A stretch of DNA of 64,000 nt from JAOUEA01 sp963797635 (GCA_963797635.1 CAWCPZ010000003.1:1-64000), one strand, 5' to 3'; numbered from the stretch's first letter, positions 36,187-45,446 are shown. Program-made: numbers and translations. Notes: generated from the letters alone by a model not told the origin.

Positions 36187-37563
36187 ATGTTCATGCGAAA
36201 CGCGAGACGAACTGGGCAGCAGATGGTCACGGCGATCCTGATCGCCGTGACCGGCGCGTTCGTGCTCGCGGGGACCGCCGACGCGCAGGACGGATCGGCC
36301 GAACAGGTCCCGGTGCTGGATCTGGAGGGCGTCGTCGACCCCTTCCTGGCCGACTACATCGAACACGGGATCGAGGTGGCCAACGGTGACGACCCGGCTC
36401 CCGCGGTGATGATCCAGATCGACACCCCGGGAGGCCTCGACTCCTCGATGCGCCAGATCACCCAGGCGATCTTGAACTCGAAGGTGCCGGTGATCTGCTA
36501 CGTCTCGCCGCAAGGGGCTCGGGCCGCCTCGGCCGGAGCGTTCGTGTTGCTGTCCTGTCCCGTCGCCGCCATGGCGCCCGGCACCAACGTCGGTGCCGCC
36601 ACCCCCGTCGGCCTCAGCGGCGCGATCGGTTCGGACAAGGCCGTGAACGATGCGGCCGCCTACATCAGGAGCCTCGCCGAGACGTACGGACGCAACGCGG
36701 ACATGGCCGAGTCGTTCGTGCGATCGGCCGAGAGCATCACGGCCGAGACCGCGTTGTCCGCCGACGTGATCGATGCGATCGCTCCCACCGCCGAAGCGCT
36801 CCTCGTCGACATCGACGGCCGGCAGGTCCGGCTCGGCGACGGCACCACGACGACGCTCGACACGCAGGGCTGGGTGCTGGAGGACCAGCCCATGGGCGGG
36901 TTCATCGGGTTCCTGCACTCCCTGCTCGACCCCAACCTCGCCTTCATCTTCTTCTGGGTCGGATTGGCCTTGATCGTGCTCGAGCTCCTGGTCCCGGGCC
37001 ACGTGTTCTCCGGCACGATCGGCACGATCCTGCTGATCCTGTCCGTCGTCTCGTTCGGCTTGCTGCCCGTCCAGCTGGTCGGGATCGCGCTGTTGATCGG
37101 CGCGGTCGTGTTGATGATCGTGGAGCTCCACGCTCCCGGTTTCGGCATCTGGGGGTTCGCCGGACTCGCGTGTCTCGTGCTCGGCGGCTGGTTCCTCTAC
37201 GACCGTTCCCAGGGGGTCTCGGTGTCGCCGGCCGTCCTCGCGATCGTCGCCATCTTCGTCGGTGCGTTCTTCTTCCTGGTGTTGACCAAGGTGCTGAAGA
37301 TGCGTCACATGGCGCCCGCCCAGGGACCCGAAGTCGTGGTGGGCAAGGAGGGCGTGGTCATCGGACGAGGTCTCGATCCCAAGGGGATCGTGCGCGTGGC
37401 CTCCGAGGAATGGAAGGCCTCCACGTCCGACGGAAGCTCGCTGCCCGCCGGGGCGCGCGTCGTGGTCACCCGGCTCGACGGTCTCGCGCTCACCGTCGAT
37501 GCCGCGAACGATGAGGGCGCGACGGCCGGCACGGCGCCGGCCGAAGGAGGGAGGAACACCTGA
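36187..37563 (+). CDS. NfeD-type membrane serine protease (ClpP class)
   Basis: 458 residues with a signal sequence (TAILIAVTGAFVLAGTADAQD), a ClpP-class protease domain (VMIQIDTPGGLDSSMRQI, SPQGARAASAGAFVLLSCPVA with the catalytic Ser, and Lys in GSDKAVNDAAAYIRSLAE) and three to four membrane helices. It ends in an NfeD OB-fold (VVVGKEGVVIGRGLDPKG). This is the long NfeD1b form, which cleaves stomatin-type partners in archaea. Its stop codon overlaps the ATG of the SPFH gene. Confidence 0.88.
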   Translation: MFMRNARRTGQQMVTAILIAVTGAFVLAGTADAQDGSAEQVPVLDLEGVVDPFLADYIEHGIEVANGDDPAPAVMIQIDTPGGLDSSMRQITQAILNSKVPVICYVSPQGARAASAGAFVLLSCPVAAMAPGTNVGAATPVGLSGAIGSDKAVNDAAAYIRSLAETYGRNADMAESFVRSAESITAETALSADVIDAIAPTAEALLVDIDGRQVRLGDGTTTTLDTQGWVLEDQPMGGFIGFLHSLLDPNLAFIFFWVGLALIVLELLVPGHVFSGTIGTILLILSVVSFGLLPVQLVGIALLIGAVVLMIVELHAPGFGIWGFAGLACLVLGGWFLYDRSQGVSVSPAVLAIVAIFVGAFFFLVLTKVLKMRHMAPAQGPEVVVGKEGVVIGRGLDPKGIVRVASEEWKASTSDGSSLPAGARVVVTRLDGLALTVDAANDEGATAGTAPAEGGRNT

Positions 37564-38487
37564 TGGACGTCAACATCGCGCTCATCGGCGCGATCGTGAT
37601 CCTGCTGCTGGTGATCGTGTTCTTGGCCAAGGCGATCAAGGTCGTGCCCGAGTTCCAACGCTTGGTCGTGTTCCGGCTGGGACGGCTGCTGGGCCAGAAA
37701 GGTCCCGGGCTCATCCTGCTGATCCCGTTCGTGGACAAGGCGACGGTCGTCGACCTGCGTGAGTTCTACCTGGAGATCCCGAGGCAGGACTCGATCACCA
37801 AGGACAACGCGCCGATCGCCGTCGACTTCGTCATGTTCTACAAGGTGATGGACGCGCAGACCTCGGTGGTGCAGGTCGGCAACTTCGCCGGTGCGGCGCT
37901 GAACATCGCCTCGACGACGCTGCGAGCCGTGATCGGTGACATCCCGCTCGACGACATGCTGGCCAAGCGCGACGAGATCAACACGCTGCTGCGCCTCAAG
38001 CTCGACGAGGTCACCGAACGATGGGGCGTGAAGGTCACCAACGTCGAGATCCGCGAGATCATCCCGCCCGCCGCGGTGCAGGAGGCCATGACCCGTCAGA
38101 TGTCGGCCGAACGCACCCGTCGCGCCGTGGTCACCGAAGCCGACGGGGCCAAGGCGGCCGCGATCACGGTGGCCGAGGGCAACAAGGAGGCCGCGATCCT
38201 CAACGCCGAGGGGTCGAAGCAGTCGAACATCCTCACGGCCGAAGGGGAACGGCAGGCCGCGATCCTGCGGGCCGAGGGCTATCGCGCTCGCGATCCGGTC
38301 GATCAACGAATCGGCCAGCGTCGCCGACCTCAAGACGATGCAGCTCCAGTACCTGGAGGCGCTGAAGGCGATCGGTTCCTCGTCCTCGTCGAAGGTCGTC
38401 GTCCCGATGGAGCTGTCGGGCCTGGCGGCGGGGATCGCCGCGATCGCCGAGGCCGCCGCACCCACCGGCGGGGGGTCGAGCCGCTAG
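37563..38487 (+). CDS. SPFH/band-7 stomatin-like protein (one frameshift)
   Basis: About 308 residues: one N-terminal membrane helix (LIGAIVILLLVIVFLAKA), the SPFH/band-7 core (FQRLVVFRLGRLLGQKGPGL to KVTNVEIREIIPPAAVQEAM) and an Ala/Glu-rich coiled coil. It forms oligomeric membrane scaffolds and is the natural partner of NfeD. The frame breaks near 38282, where TATCGCGCTCGC lacks one CG of a CG repeat. Restoring it yields YRALAIRSINESASVADL and a normal stop at 38485-38487. Without correction the frame runs wrongly into the next sigma gene. Confidence 0.88.
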
Positions 38488-38600
38488 GCGCCGCCGACCT
38501 CATCACGATCTCGCTGACCCATCCGGAGGGCGCCGACCATGTCGGCGCCTTCCGCGCTCGTGGAACCCCGTCGCCCTCCGTGGTGTATGACGGTCGAACG

Positions 38601-39200
38601 GTGACGGAACAGGGCCCGCCAGCGGGCAGACCATCGGAGGACGCCGAGCTCACCGCACGCGCACGCGACGGCGACGTCGCCGCGTACGAGGAGTTGGTGA
38701 CGCGGTACCAGGCCCTGGCCTTCCGCGTCGCCTGGCTCGTGGTGCGCCATCGGGGCGAAGCGGAGGATGCGGTGCAGGACGCGTTCGTGAAGGCGTACTA
38801 CGCCCTGCCGCGCTTCCGGCCCGGGGCGCCGTTCCGGCCCTGGCTCCTGCGGATCGTCGCCAACGAAGCGCGGAACCGCGGACGATCGACCCGGCGGCAC
38901 GACCGGTTGACCCTGCGCGTGGCGGCCACTGACCGCCCGACGGAAGGTCCATCCCCGGAAGGCGCCGCGCTCGCTCGCGATGACGCCGAGACGCTCACGG
39001 CCGCCCTCGAGCGGCTGCCGGAGCGCGACCGCCTGGTGATCGCCTACCGCTACCTGTTCGAGATGACCGAAGCCGAGACCGCCGACGCGCTCGGGGTGCG
39101 GCCCGGGACCGTGAAGTCGCGTCTGTCGCGCGCGATGGTCCGGCTCCGGACCGAACTGATCGAACGGATGCCGGACCGTGCCGGCGAGGAGACGCGATGA
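38601..39200 (+). CDS. Second ECF RNA polymerase sigma factor
   Basis: 199 residues from GTG 38601: region 2 (AYEELVTRYQALAFRVAWLV, GEAEDAVQDAFVKAYYALPRF, PFRPWLLRIVANEARNRGRS) and region 4 (LPERDRLVIAYRYLFEMTEAETADALGVRPGTVKSRLSRA). Upstream sequence in the same frame belongs to the shifted SPFH reading and is excluded. Its TGA overlaps the next gene start by 4 bases, so that gene is the likely regulatory partner. Confidence 0.87.
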   Translation: MTEQGPPAGRPSEDAELTARARDGDVAAYEELVTRYQALAFRVAWLVVRHRGEAEDAVQDAFVKAYYALPRFRPGAPFRPWLLRIVANEARNRGRSTRRHDRLTLRVAATDRPTEGPSPEGAALARDDAETLTAALERLPERDRLVIAYRYLFEMTEAETADALGVRPGTVKSRLSRAMVRLRTELIERMPDRAGEETR

Positions 39201-40012
39201 GCGATCTGCACACGATGACCGACGAGGAACTGGGACGTTCGTTCACCGCGCTCGCCGCCGACCTCGCGTGGCCGAACACCCCCGATGTGTCCGCCGCGGT
39301 CGTGTCGACGATCCGGGAGGAGCAAGCCGCGCCGTCGCTCGTCGCGCCGCGGTTGTCGCTGCCGAGCCGGCGCCGGACCCTCATCCTGGTGGTCGCGGCC
39401 GTCCTGGCGCTCGCCGGCGTCGCGCTCGCCGCACGGCTCGTGTTCCACCTGGGCGCGATCGGGATCGAGATCATCGACGGCCCACCCACCTCGCTGCCGT
39501 CGAACGTCGTGACCGACGCCGACCTGGGGCGCGAGGTCTCGTTCGCGCAGGCCACGCGCGTGGCGGGGTTCGCCCCGGCGCTCCCCGAGGCACTCGGGCC
39601 ACCCGATCGGCTCTGGGTCGACGAAACCGAGATCGACCTGGAGACCGGAGAGGTCGCGAAGCGCATCGTCGCCGCGTGGGAGCCCACCCAGGAGCTCCCC
39701 GCGATCGACGGAACGAACACGGGAGCGCTGTTGATGCAGTTCGAAGGCGAGTGGGAGGTCGCCGCCAAACAGCTCTTCGCCGAGACCGACCGCTACGGCG
39801 ATGCCATCGTCGAGGGCCGGCCCGCCTTCTGGACGACGGGTGCGCACACGCTGACCTTGGTGAGCGGTCGCGAGTCACGCCGTGTGCTGGTGACCGGCAA
39901 CGTCCTGATCTGGCAGGACGCCGGGTACACGTTCCGGCTCGAGACCATGCTGCCCCGGGCGCAGGCGATCGCCCTCGCCGAGACGGTGACCCCGTCGATC
40001 GATCTGGGGTGA
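39197..40012 (+). CDS. Single-pass membrane protein, likely anti-sigma or sigma-coupled
   Basis: 271 residues. A cytoplasmic N-terminus of about 55 residues (MTDEELGRSFTALAADLAW) lacks a clear HxxxCxxC finger. It is followed by one membrane helix (TLILVVAAVLALAGVALAA) and an outer domain of about 180 residues with FAPALPEALG and TLTLVSGRES. It starts inside the sigma factor stop codon. Topology and position suggest an anti-sigma factor of a non-zinc type. The outer domain resembles the DUF4367-like exported domains seen in other sigma partners, by pattern only. Confidence 0.75.
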   Translation: MSDLHTMTDEELGRSFTALAADLAWPNTPDVSAAVVSTIREEQAAPSLVAPRLSLPSRRRTLILVVAAVLALAGVALAARLVFHLGAIGIEIIDGPPTSLPSNVVTDADLGREVSFAQATRVAGFAPALPEALGPPDRLWVDETEIDLETGEVAKRIVAAWEPTQELPAIDGTNTGALLMQFEGEWEVAAKQLFAETDRYGDAIVEGRPAFWTTGAHTLTLVSGRESRRVLVTGNVLIWQDAGYTFRLETMLPRAQAIALAETVTPSIDLG

Positions 40013-40021
40013 GCCGCAGGC

Positions 40022-41144
40022 TCAGACGGGCAGCGCCATGCCGGCTTGCTGCATCGCCAGCTCGAAGTCGTGGCGGTTGGAGACCGCGGCGAACGCATCC
40101 TCCACGGTGACCCTGCCGTCCTGCACCAGCTTCAGCAGCGACTGATCGAACGTCGCCATGCCGTAGTAGGCACCGTCCTGGATCACGTCCTTGATCTCGT
40201 GGGTCTTCTCCGGGTCCGCGATCCGCTCGGAGACGCGGCCGTTGTTGATCAGGATCTCCAGCCCCGGGGTGCGTCCGCCGTCGACGGTCGGCACGAGGCG
40301 CTGGCAGATGATGCCGCGCAGGGTGCCGGCCAGCGCCAGGCGAACCTGCTTCTGCTGGTACGGGCGGGAAGAAGTCGATCACACGGTTCACGGTCTCGGT
40401 GGCATCGACCGTGTGCAAGGTCGACATCACCAGGTGGCCGGTCTCCGCGGCCTGGATCGCGGCGCGCACGGTCTCGGTGTCACGCATCTCACCGATCAGG
40501 ATCACGTCGGGGTCCTGGCGGAGGGCCGCGCGCAGGGCGACGAGGAAGTCCATCGTGTCGTTGCCGATCTCCCGCTGGTTGATCGACGCCATCTCGTCGC
40601 GGTGGAGGACCTCGATCGGGTCCTCGACGGTCACGATGTGCACGGGCTTGGTCTTGTTGATGTAGTCGATCATGGCCGCGAGCGTCGTCGTCTTGCCCGA
40701 CCCCGTGGGGCCGGTCACCAGGATGAGGCCGCGGTGCTCGTCGGCGATCGTGCGCACGGCGTCCGGCAACCCGATCTCTTCGAACGAGGGCCCGCCGAAG
40801 CGGAGCTTGCGCAGCACCATGCTGATCGAGTTGCGCTGACGGAAGACGTTGACGCGGAACCGGCCGACGTTGGGGATCGAGTAGGCGAAGTCCACCTCGC
40901 CGGTGTCGTTGAACTTCTGCTTGCGGTCCTCGGGGATGATCCCGTCGGCGATCGCCTGGGTCTCGATGCCCGTGAGCGGGTCGCGGTCGAGCCGCGACAG
41001 GCCCTTGGGCAGTCTGATCATCGGCGCCGACCCCACCTTGACGTGCAGGTCGGAGCCCTCACCGGCGACGAGCTCTTCGAGCCATCCGTTGAACTCCGGC
41101 ACGATGGGTGTGCCGTCCGATGACGTGGTGGCCGTGCCCTCCAT
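40022..41144 (-). CDS. pilT: PilT-type retraction ATPase (one frameshift)
   Basis: About 374 residues, secretion ATPase family: N-terminal LVAGEGSDLHVKVGSAPM, Walker A GPTGSGKTTTL, Asp box VTVEDPIEVLHRD, Walker B DVILIGEMRD and His box STLHTVDA. PilT powers pilus retraction for twitching or DNA uptake. No pilin or PilBCMNOPQ genes lie in the window, so the pilus would be elsewhere. The frame changes near 40360, where an extra C in CCCGCCCGTACCAG breaks FFPP from YQQKQVRLALAGTLRGIICQ. The tail EDAFAAVSNRHDFELAMQQ is PilT-like. Confidence 0.85.
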
Positions 41145-41231
41145 CGATCTCCTCCGAAACGCGTCCGTCGGTCGTTCGCATCGCGAGCGCGCGTCCGCTC
41201 ACGTCTGTCGCTACAGCATCGGACCGTGGAC

Positions 41232-41251
41232 GCCGGGACTTCAGTCTCCGT
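41232..41251. promoter_or_regulatory. Weak DosR-box-like site upstream of pilT
   Basis: The sequence around CGGGACTTCAGTCTCC matches TTSGGGACTWWAGTCCCSAA at about 14 of 20 positions, best in the left half. It lies about 90-110 bp upstream of the pilT ATG. A 10-bp palindrome TACGTACGTA is at 41271-41280. Both are suggestive only. Confidence 0.25.
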
Positions 41252-41289
41252 ACGCAGGTTGTTGCCGCGGTACGTACGTAATGGCTGCT

Positions 41290-41970
41290 TCAGGCACCGC
41301 GAGCCACCGTGCGGCAGACCGAGGACCGTTCGGCCATGGGCTCGAAGCTCACGAGCTCCATGGGAGGCCGGGAAGCACCCAGCATGCCCTCGAGCAGGCC
41401 TCGGTGGACGGCGCACACCAGCTGGCGGTGTTCCTCCAGCAGGTCTCGGAACGGGCACTCGCGCAACGTGATCTCGACCGTTCTGGCGCTGCGGCGACGG
41501 AACCGCGGCTCGAACCCGGCATCGGCCAGCGCCTCCTGCAGCACCGCGAGGTTGGGCCCCGAGGGGCGCCGGCCCCCCGGTTTCTGCACGCTGCGGCCCA
41601 CCAGGTAGGCGCCCCATTCCCGCGCGAGTTCCTCCGCGCGCTCGCGTTGGCGTGCACCGGTCAACAGCCCCGCCAGGATGTCGGCCAGCAGCCGGTAGTC
41701 GCGGCCCTCACGGCCCTCGCGATCCACGGCGGTGAAGACCGTCTGGGGCCTTCCCACCGAGGTGGATCCCCGCTGGACCTCGCTCGCCACCAGGCCGGCG
41801 TCCTCGAGACGCCGCAGGTGCGGGCGCACCGTGTTGGGGTGCAGGGACAGGCGGACGGCGAGCTCGCGCACGGACACCGGCCTGCCGGACAGGCGCAGGT
41901 ACCGGTGGAGCCGGTAGCGCGTGTCGTCGGCGAGCGCCTTGTGCACCTCGATCGGTGCGGGTTCGGCCAT
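41290..41970 (-). CDS. Winged-helix regulator with C-terminal Cys motif, SufR-like
   Basis: 226 residues: an N-terminal ArsR/DeoR-like HTH (HKALADDTRYRLHRYLRLSG, RPVSVRELAVRLSLHPNTVRPHLRRLEDAGL) and a C-terminal domain with ECPFRDLLEEHRQLVCAVHRG and a later VCRTV. The spaced Cys residues and CPF motif match the Fe-S-sensing SufR group of regulators. It diverges from mrp, an Fe-S carrier gene, across 106 bases, so control of Fe-S assembly is likely. ATG 41968-41970 fits the HTH start; an in-frame start 39 bases earlier exists. Confidence 0.82.
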   Translation of the reverse strand: MAEPAPIEVHKALADDTRYRLHRYLRLSGRPVSVRELAVRLSLHPNTVRPHLRRLEDAGLVASEVQRGSTSVGRPQTVFTAVDREGREGRDYRLLADILAGLLTGARQRERAEELAREWGAYLVGRSVQKPGGRRPSGPNLAVLQEALADAGFEPRFRRRSARTVEITLRECPFRDLLEEHRQLVCAVHRGLLEGMLGASRPPMELVSFEPMAERSSVCRTVARGA

Positions 41971-41997
41971 CTCGTCTCCCGTCGTAGACTGGATTTC

Positions 41998-42013
41998 CAC
42001 GGTCAGCACCGTG
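41998..42013. promoter_or_regulatory. Candidate operator between the SufR-like gene and mrp
   Basis: CACGGT and ACCGTG form perfect 6-bp arms with 4 bases between. The site is between two divergent starts, 27 bp upstream of the regulator ATG and 63 bp upstream of mrp. It is the only clear dyad there. Confidence 0.4.
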
Positions 42014-42076
42014 TCAAACGAGCCGACACCATCTTAGGGCCCGCGACGCCGGGCTCACGCCGAAAGGAACCTCCTC

Positions 42077-43201
42077 GTGACCACGCAGGATCAGGTCCGA
42101 CAAGCCCTCCGCCAGGTGCTCGATCCCGAGATCGGCCGGCCGATCGAGGACATCGGCATGCTGCAGGACATCGAGATCGAGGGCGGGACCGTGCGCGTGC
42201 ACGTCCTGCTCACGATCGAGGGGTGTCCGCTGAAGGATCGCATCACGCAGGACGTCACGGGTGCCGTCCAGCCCCTCGAGGGGGTCGATCGGGTCGATGT
42301 CCGTCTCACCCCGATGGACCAGGGCCAGCGTGAGGCGTTGGTGCAGCAGCTCCGAGGAGGCTCGAGCGCCGCCGGCGCGGCGCCCGCACCCAAGACGATC
42401 GGGTTCCCGGATTCGACGTCGGTGATCGCGATCGCTTCGGGCAAGGGCGGGGTGGGCAAGTCGAGCGTGACCGTGAACATCGCCGCGGCGCTCGCCGCCG
42501 AGGGCAAGAAGGTCGGCATCCTGGACGCCGACGTCTGGGGCTTCAGCGTCCCGCGCATGCTGGGCGTCAGCGGGAAGCCGGTCGGGTTCAACGACATGAT
42601 CCTGCCGCTCGAAGGCCACGGCGTGAAGGTGATCTCCATGGGGTTCTTCGTCCCGGAGGAGACGCCGGTCATCTGGCGCGGGCCCATGCTCCACAAGGCG
42701 ATCGAACAGTTCCTGGGCGACGTCTACTGGGGCGACCTGGACTTCCTGCTGTGTGACCTGCCGCCGGGAACCGGGGACGTGAGCATCTCGCTCGCCTCGT
42801 TCCTGCCGGGCGCCTCGATGCTGGTGGTCACCACCCCGCAGGAGGCCGCACGCAAGGTGGCCGAGCGCGCCGGGAAGATGGCCGAGCGCACGAACCTGCG
42901 CCCGCTGGGCGTGGTCGAGAACATGAGCTGGTTCGTGTGCCCGCATTGCGGGGAGCACGAGCCGATCTTCGGTGAGGGTGGCGGTCAGGAAGCGGCCGAC
43001 ACCTTGGACGTGCCCCTGATGGCGCAGGTGCCGCTGTTGCCGGCCATGCGGGAGGGCGGCGACACCGGCGTGCCCATCGTCATCGCTCAGCCCGACGCCG
43101 CCGCGAGCGTGGCCCTCCGCGAGGCCGCCACGAAGGTGGTGCAGGCGACGAAGACGAAGGTCGGCAAGCCGCTCACGCTGATGACGTCGCCGGGCCGGTA
43201 G
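42077..43201 (+). CDS. mrp: Mrp/NBP35-type Fe-S cluster carrier ATPase
   Basis: 374 residues. An N-terminal MIP18/DUF59 domain (VRQALRQVLDPEIGRPIEDIG with IEGCPLKD) is fused to a deviant-Walker P-loop ATPase: ASGKGGVGKSSVTVNIA, DADVWGFS, LLCDLPPGTGD and the CPHCGEH motif whose CxxC binds a bridging cluster between two monomers. It carries and delivers [4Fe-4S] clusters to target proteins, of which the SdhB-like subunit is one candidate. GTG 42077 has GAAAGGA about 8 bases upstream. The end overlaps lgt by 29 bases, tail to tail. Confidence 0.93.
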   Translation: MTTQDQVRQALRQVLDPEIGRPIEDIGMLQDIEIEGGTVRVHVLLTIEGCPLKDRITQDVTGAVQPLEGVDRVDVRLTPMDQGQREALVQQLRGGSSAAGAAPAPKTIGFPDSTSVIAIASGKGGVGKSSVTVNIAAALAAEGKKVGILDADVWGFSVPRMLGVSGKPVGFNDMILPLEGHGVKVISMGFFVPEETPVIWRGPMLHKAIEQFLGDVYWGDLDFLLCDLPPGTGDVSISLASFLPGASMLVVTTPQEAARKVAERAGKMAERTNLRPLGVVENMSWFVCPHCGEHEPIFGEGGGQEAADTLDVPLMAQVPLLPAMREGGDTGVPIVIAQPDAAASVALREAATKVVQATKTKVGKPLTLMTSPGR

Positions 43202-44210
43202 GTTCCGGCTCGTCGAGATCGCCGTCGCTGCCGGCGTCGACGGCGGTCCGGTCCTCGGGTGGCGCCGGTCCCCCGCCGCTCGGCGCCTCGGGATCGGGAT
43301 GACGCGCCCACCACAGCAGGACCACCGCGGAGGCGGTCGCGACGGCGACGGCCGTCCACTGGCTGCCGGTGAGCCCGAAGAACCGCTTGTCGATCCGCAG
43401 CGAGTCCTCCACGATCCGCGCGATCCCGTACCAGAGGCCGAACGTCAGGGTGAGGATGCCCTCGCGGCGGGGCTTCCGCATCATCACGAACCACAGGAAC
43501 AGGAAGAGCGCCGCGGCGATGATCATGTCGTAGAGGGCCGTCTGGTGGACGCCCACGCCGGCGGCGATCACCGCGCCCTTCGCGTCGAGCAGCCTGGCTC
43601 CTGATCGGTCGATCGCCTGCAGGTGGCCGCCCTGGAGCCCCGCCTGGCACAACTCGTTGACGCACGCGAACGGTGGCGCCAGGGTGCCGCCCTCGTAGCG
43701 CCAGGCCAGGAACCAACTCGTGGGCCGGCCGATGTGGTCGCCGATGATGAGGTCGCCGATCCGCCCCACCGCGATCCCCAGGGCCAGTGCGGGAGCCACC
43801 GGGTCGGCGACCTGGAAGAACCGGTAGCCCTCGTGCCGGACGCGGAACGCGTTGATGATGACCGCGCCGGCGATGCCGCCCAGCAGGGAGATGCCGCCAC
43901 GCCAGATCGCGAGCATCTGGCCGACGTTGTCGAACTCGGAGAAGTGGGCGATCACGTAGAACAGTCGCGAGCCGATGATCGCGCCGATCAGCGACCAGAA
44001 CACGACCCCGTTGACGGTCTCGGTGGACACGCCCCATCGGGGGGCGATGCGCCCGAGCAGCCACGCCCCCACCAGGAACCCGATCGCGATGAAGAGCCCG
44101 TGCGGCGAGATCGCGAACGAGTCCCCGAATCGGATGCGGTCGAGGACGGGCCAGCCGATGGCGAGGATCGAGGGGAGCACCGACGCCGAGTCTATCGGCG
44201 GTGCCGGCAT
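43173..44210 (-). CDS. lgt: Prolipoprotein diacylglyceryl transferase
   Basis: 345 residues with seven hydrophobic helices. Signature: FAISPHGLFIAIGFLVGAWL, GGISLLGGIAGAV and AVGRIGDLIIGDHIGRPTSW, the equivalent of the E. coli GRxGNFxNGE loop with Asp for Asn. It moves diacylglycerol from phosphatidylglycerol to the lipobox Cys of lipoproteins. The C-terminal 60 residues are a soluble acidic tail (GGGPAPPEDRTAVDAG). A phosphatidylglycerol synthase (pgsA) is elsewhere in the window. Confidence 0.92.
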   Translation of the reverse strand: MPAPPIDSASVLPSILAIGWPVLDRIRFGDSFAISPHGLFIAIGFLVGAWLLGRIAPRWGVSTETVNGVVFWSLIGAIIGSRLFYVIAHFSEFDNVGQMLAIWRGGISLLGGIAGAVIINAFRVRHEGYRFFQVADPVAPALALGIAVGRIGDLIIGDHIGRPTSWFLAWRYEGGTLAPPFACVNELCQAGLQGGHLQAIDRSGARLLDAKGAVIAAGVGVHQTALYDMIIAAALFLFLWFVMMRKPRREGILTLTFGLWYGIARIVEDSLRIDKRFFGLTGSQWTAVAVATASAVVLLWWARHPDPEAPSGGGPAPPEDRTAVDAGSDGDLDEPEPTGPATSSA

Positions 44211-44248
44211 CGGACCGCTGCCGACAGGGGAGATCGGATGAGAGGGAG

Positions 44249-44794
44249 TCAGTCGCCGCCCAGGCCGTCGAGAAACGCTCGGGCTGCTCGCTTCGAACCG
44301 AGCACGTACGACGCTGCATGTCGCCCGTGCCTCGCGACGATCTCGCGACCGCGTTCAACCTCGGACCCGCGGTGGCGCAAGATGATCCCCACCAATCCCC
44401 ACTCATCGCGCAAACGTCGCCAGGCTGAGTCTTCGCAACCTTCGGGCATCTCGCCGACCGGCTTCGACAGCCCTCGCCTGAACGCACGGGCCGCGCACGT
44501 CCACCAGGGTGTCTCAAGCAGCACCACGGTGTCCGCGCGTTCGAGCCGAAGTTCAAGCGTGTCGAGGTCGTTGCCGTCTGCGATCCAGGCGTTACCGGCA
44601 AGCACGCGACGCTGCGCCGCTCGCCACTCCTCCTCCGACGGCCTGACCCAGCCGGGCTTCCACTCGTACAGGTCGAGGTGGATCACCGGCAAGCCGGTCT
44701 TCGCCGACAGCGCTCGCGAGAACGTGCTCTTCCCGGATCCAGCCATCCCGATGACGAGCACGCGATGGCCGATGGCCCCAGCTGGACCTTCCAT
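44249..44794 (-). CDS. P-loop nucleotide kinase-like protein
   Basis: 181 residues, adenylate-kinase/shikimate-kinase-like fold: Walker A VLVIGMAGSGKSTFSRAL, HLDLYEWKPGW, IADGNDLDTLELRLERADTVVLLETPWW and a lid-like REIVARH. This matches the FlaR/topology-modulation-type kinases that phosphorylate unknown small substrates. It is encoded alone, with the PAP2 gene upstream on the same strand. Confidence 0.72.
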   Translation of the reverse strand: MEGPAGAIGHRVLVIGMAGSGKSTFSRALSAKTGLPVIHLDLYEWKPGWVRPSEEEWRAAQRRVLAGNAWIADGNDLDTLELRLERADTVVLLETPWWTCAARAFRRGLSKPVGEMPEGCEDSAWRRLRDEWGLVGIILRHRGSEVERGREIVARHGRHAASYVLGSKRAARAFLDGLGGD

Positions 44795-44849
44795 CAGGTT
44801 CCGTCTCTCGTGTCTGAGTTCCCGACCGCTGGGGGCAGGGGGACGCCAC

Positions 44850-45446
44850 TCACCGTGATCGTGGCCACAGCGCCGCGACCGCGCGACCCAGCAGGAACCC
44901 GCTCGCCACGTCGGAGGGGTAGTGGACGCCGACGTAGACGCGGGAGGCCGCCACCGATGCGCTCACCGAGGTCAGCCCGGCGCTGCCGAGCCCGCCGATC
45001 CCCAGTTCCCTTGCGGCCACGGACATGAACGCGGTCACGACCGCGGGATGACTGCTGGGCCAGGAGGTCCCGTGTGGTGGCGCGATCAGGAACCGGGTGG
45101 CCTCCGCGTCGGCCTCGTAGGGACGGGGCCGGTTCACCGCCTTCTTCAGCCCCTGGCCGAGGAGCCAGGTGGCCCCGGCGGCCGAGAGCGCGCGAACGCC
45201 CTCGCGCGGACGTCCCGATACGGCCAGCACCCCGGCGGCAGCGGCGGCGGCATACAGCGACCCCAGCTCGGTCACCCCGAGGAAGAACCGATCCGCGCCG
45301 GGTCCGGCATCGGTGTTGCCGGCCTCGAAGAGCGCACGGTCCAGGCGCTCCCCGTCGGTGGTGCGGAGCGCGGCGTAGCCGACGCCGGCCGCCGTCGCGG
45401 CGAGCGTCACGCCCTTGATCACGCTTCGAAGGTTCACGGCGGGCAA
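44850..45446 (-). CDS. PAP2-family phosphatase, second copy
   Basis: 198 residues, five helices and the three PAP2 motifs: KKAVNRPRP, PSSHPAVVTAF with the catalytic His, and SRVYVGVHYPSDVASG. It would dephosphorylate a membrane lipid phosphate, for example undecaprenyl diphosphate. It differs from the copy at 10450-11079 and is not coupled to a kinase. The TTG start at 45446 is uncertain; GTG 45437 (VNLRSVIKG) is equally possible. Confidence 0.82.
   Translation of the reverse strand: MPAVNLRSVIKGVTLAATAAGVGYAALRTTDGERLDRALFEAGNTDAGPGADRFFLGVTELGSLYAAAAAAGVLAVSGRPREGVRALSAAGATWLLGQGLKKAVNRPRPYEADAEATRFLIAPPHGTSWPSSHPAVVTAFMSVAARELGIGGLGSAGLTSVSASVAASRVYVGVHYPSDVASGFLLGRAVAALWPRSR

Noticed and set aside
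35449..37308. Apparent long sigma protein beginning at 37308
   Set aside because: Upstream codons are antisense to nfeD and lack sigma features. The sigma factor starts near 36021.
37563..39200. Apparent 545-codon stomatin-sigma fusion
   Set aside because: The read-through arises from a 2-base loss in a CG repeat near 38282. Correcting it ends the stomatin at 38487, and the sigma gene starts at 38601.
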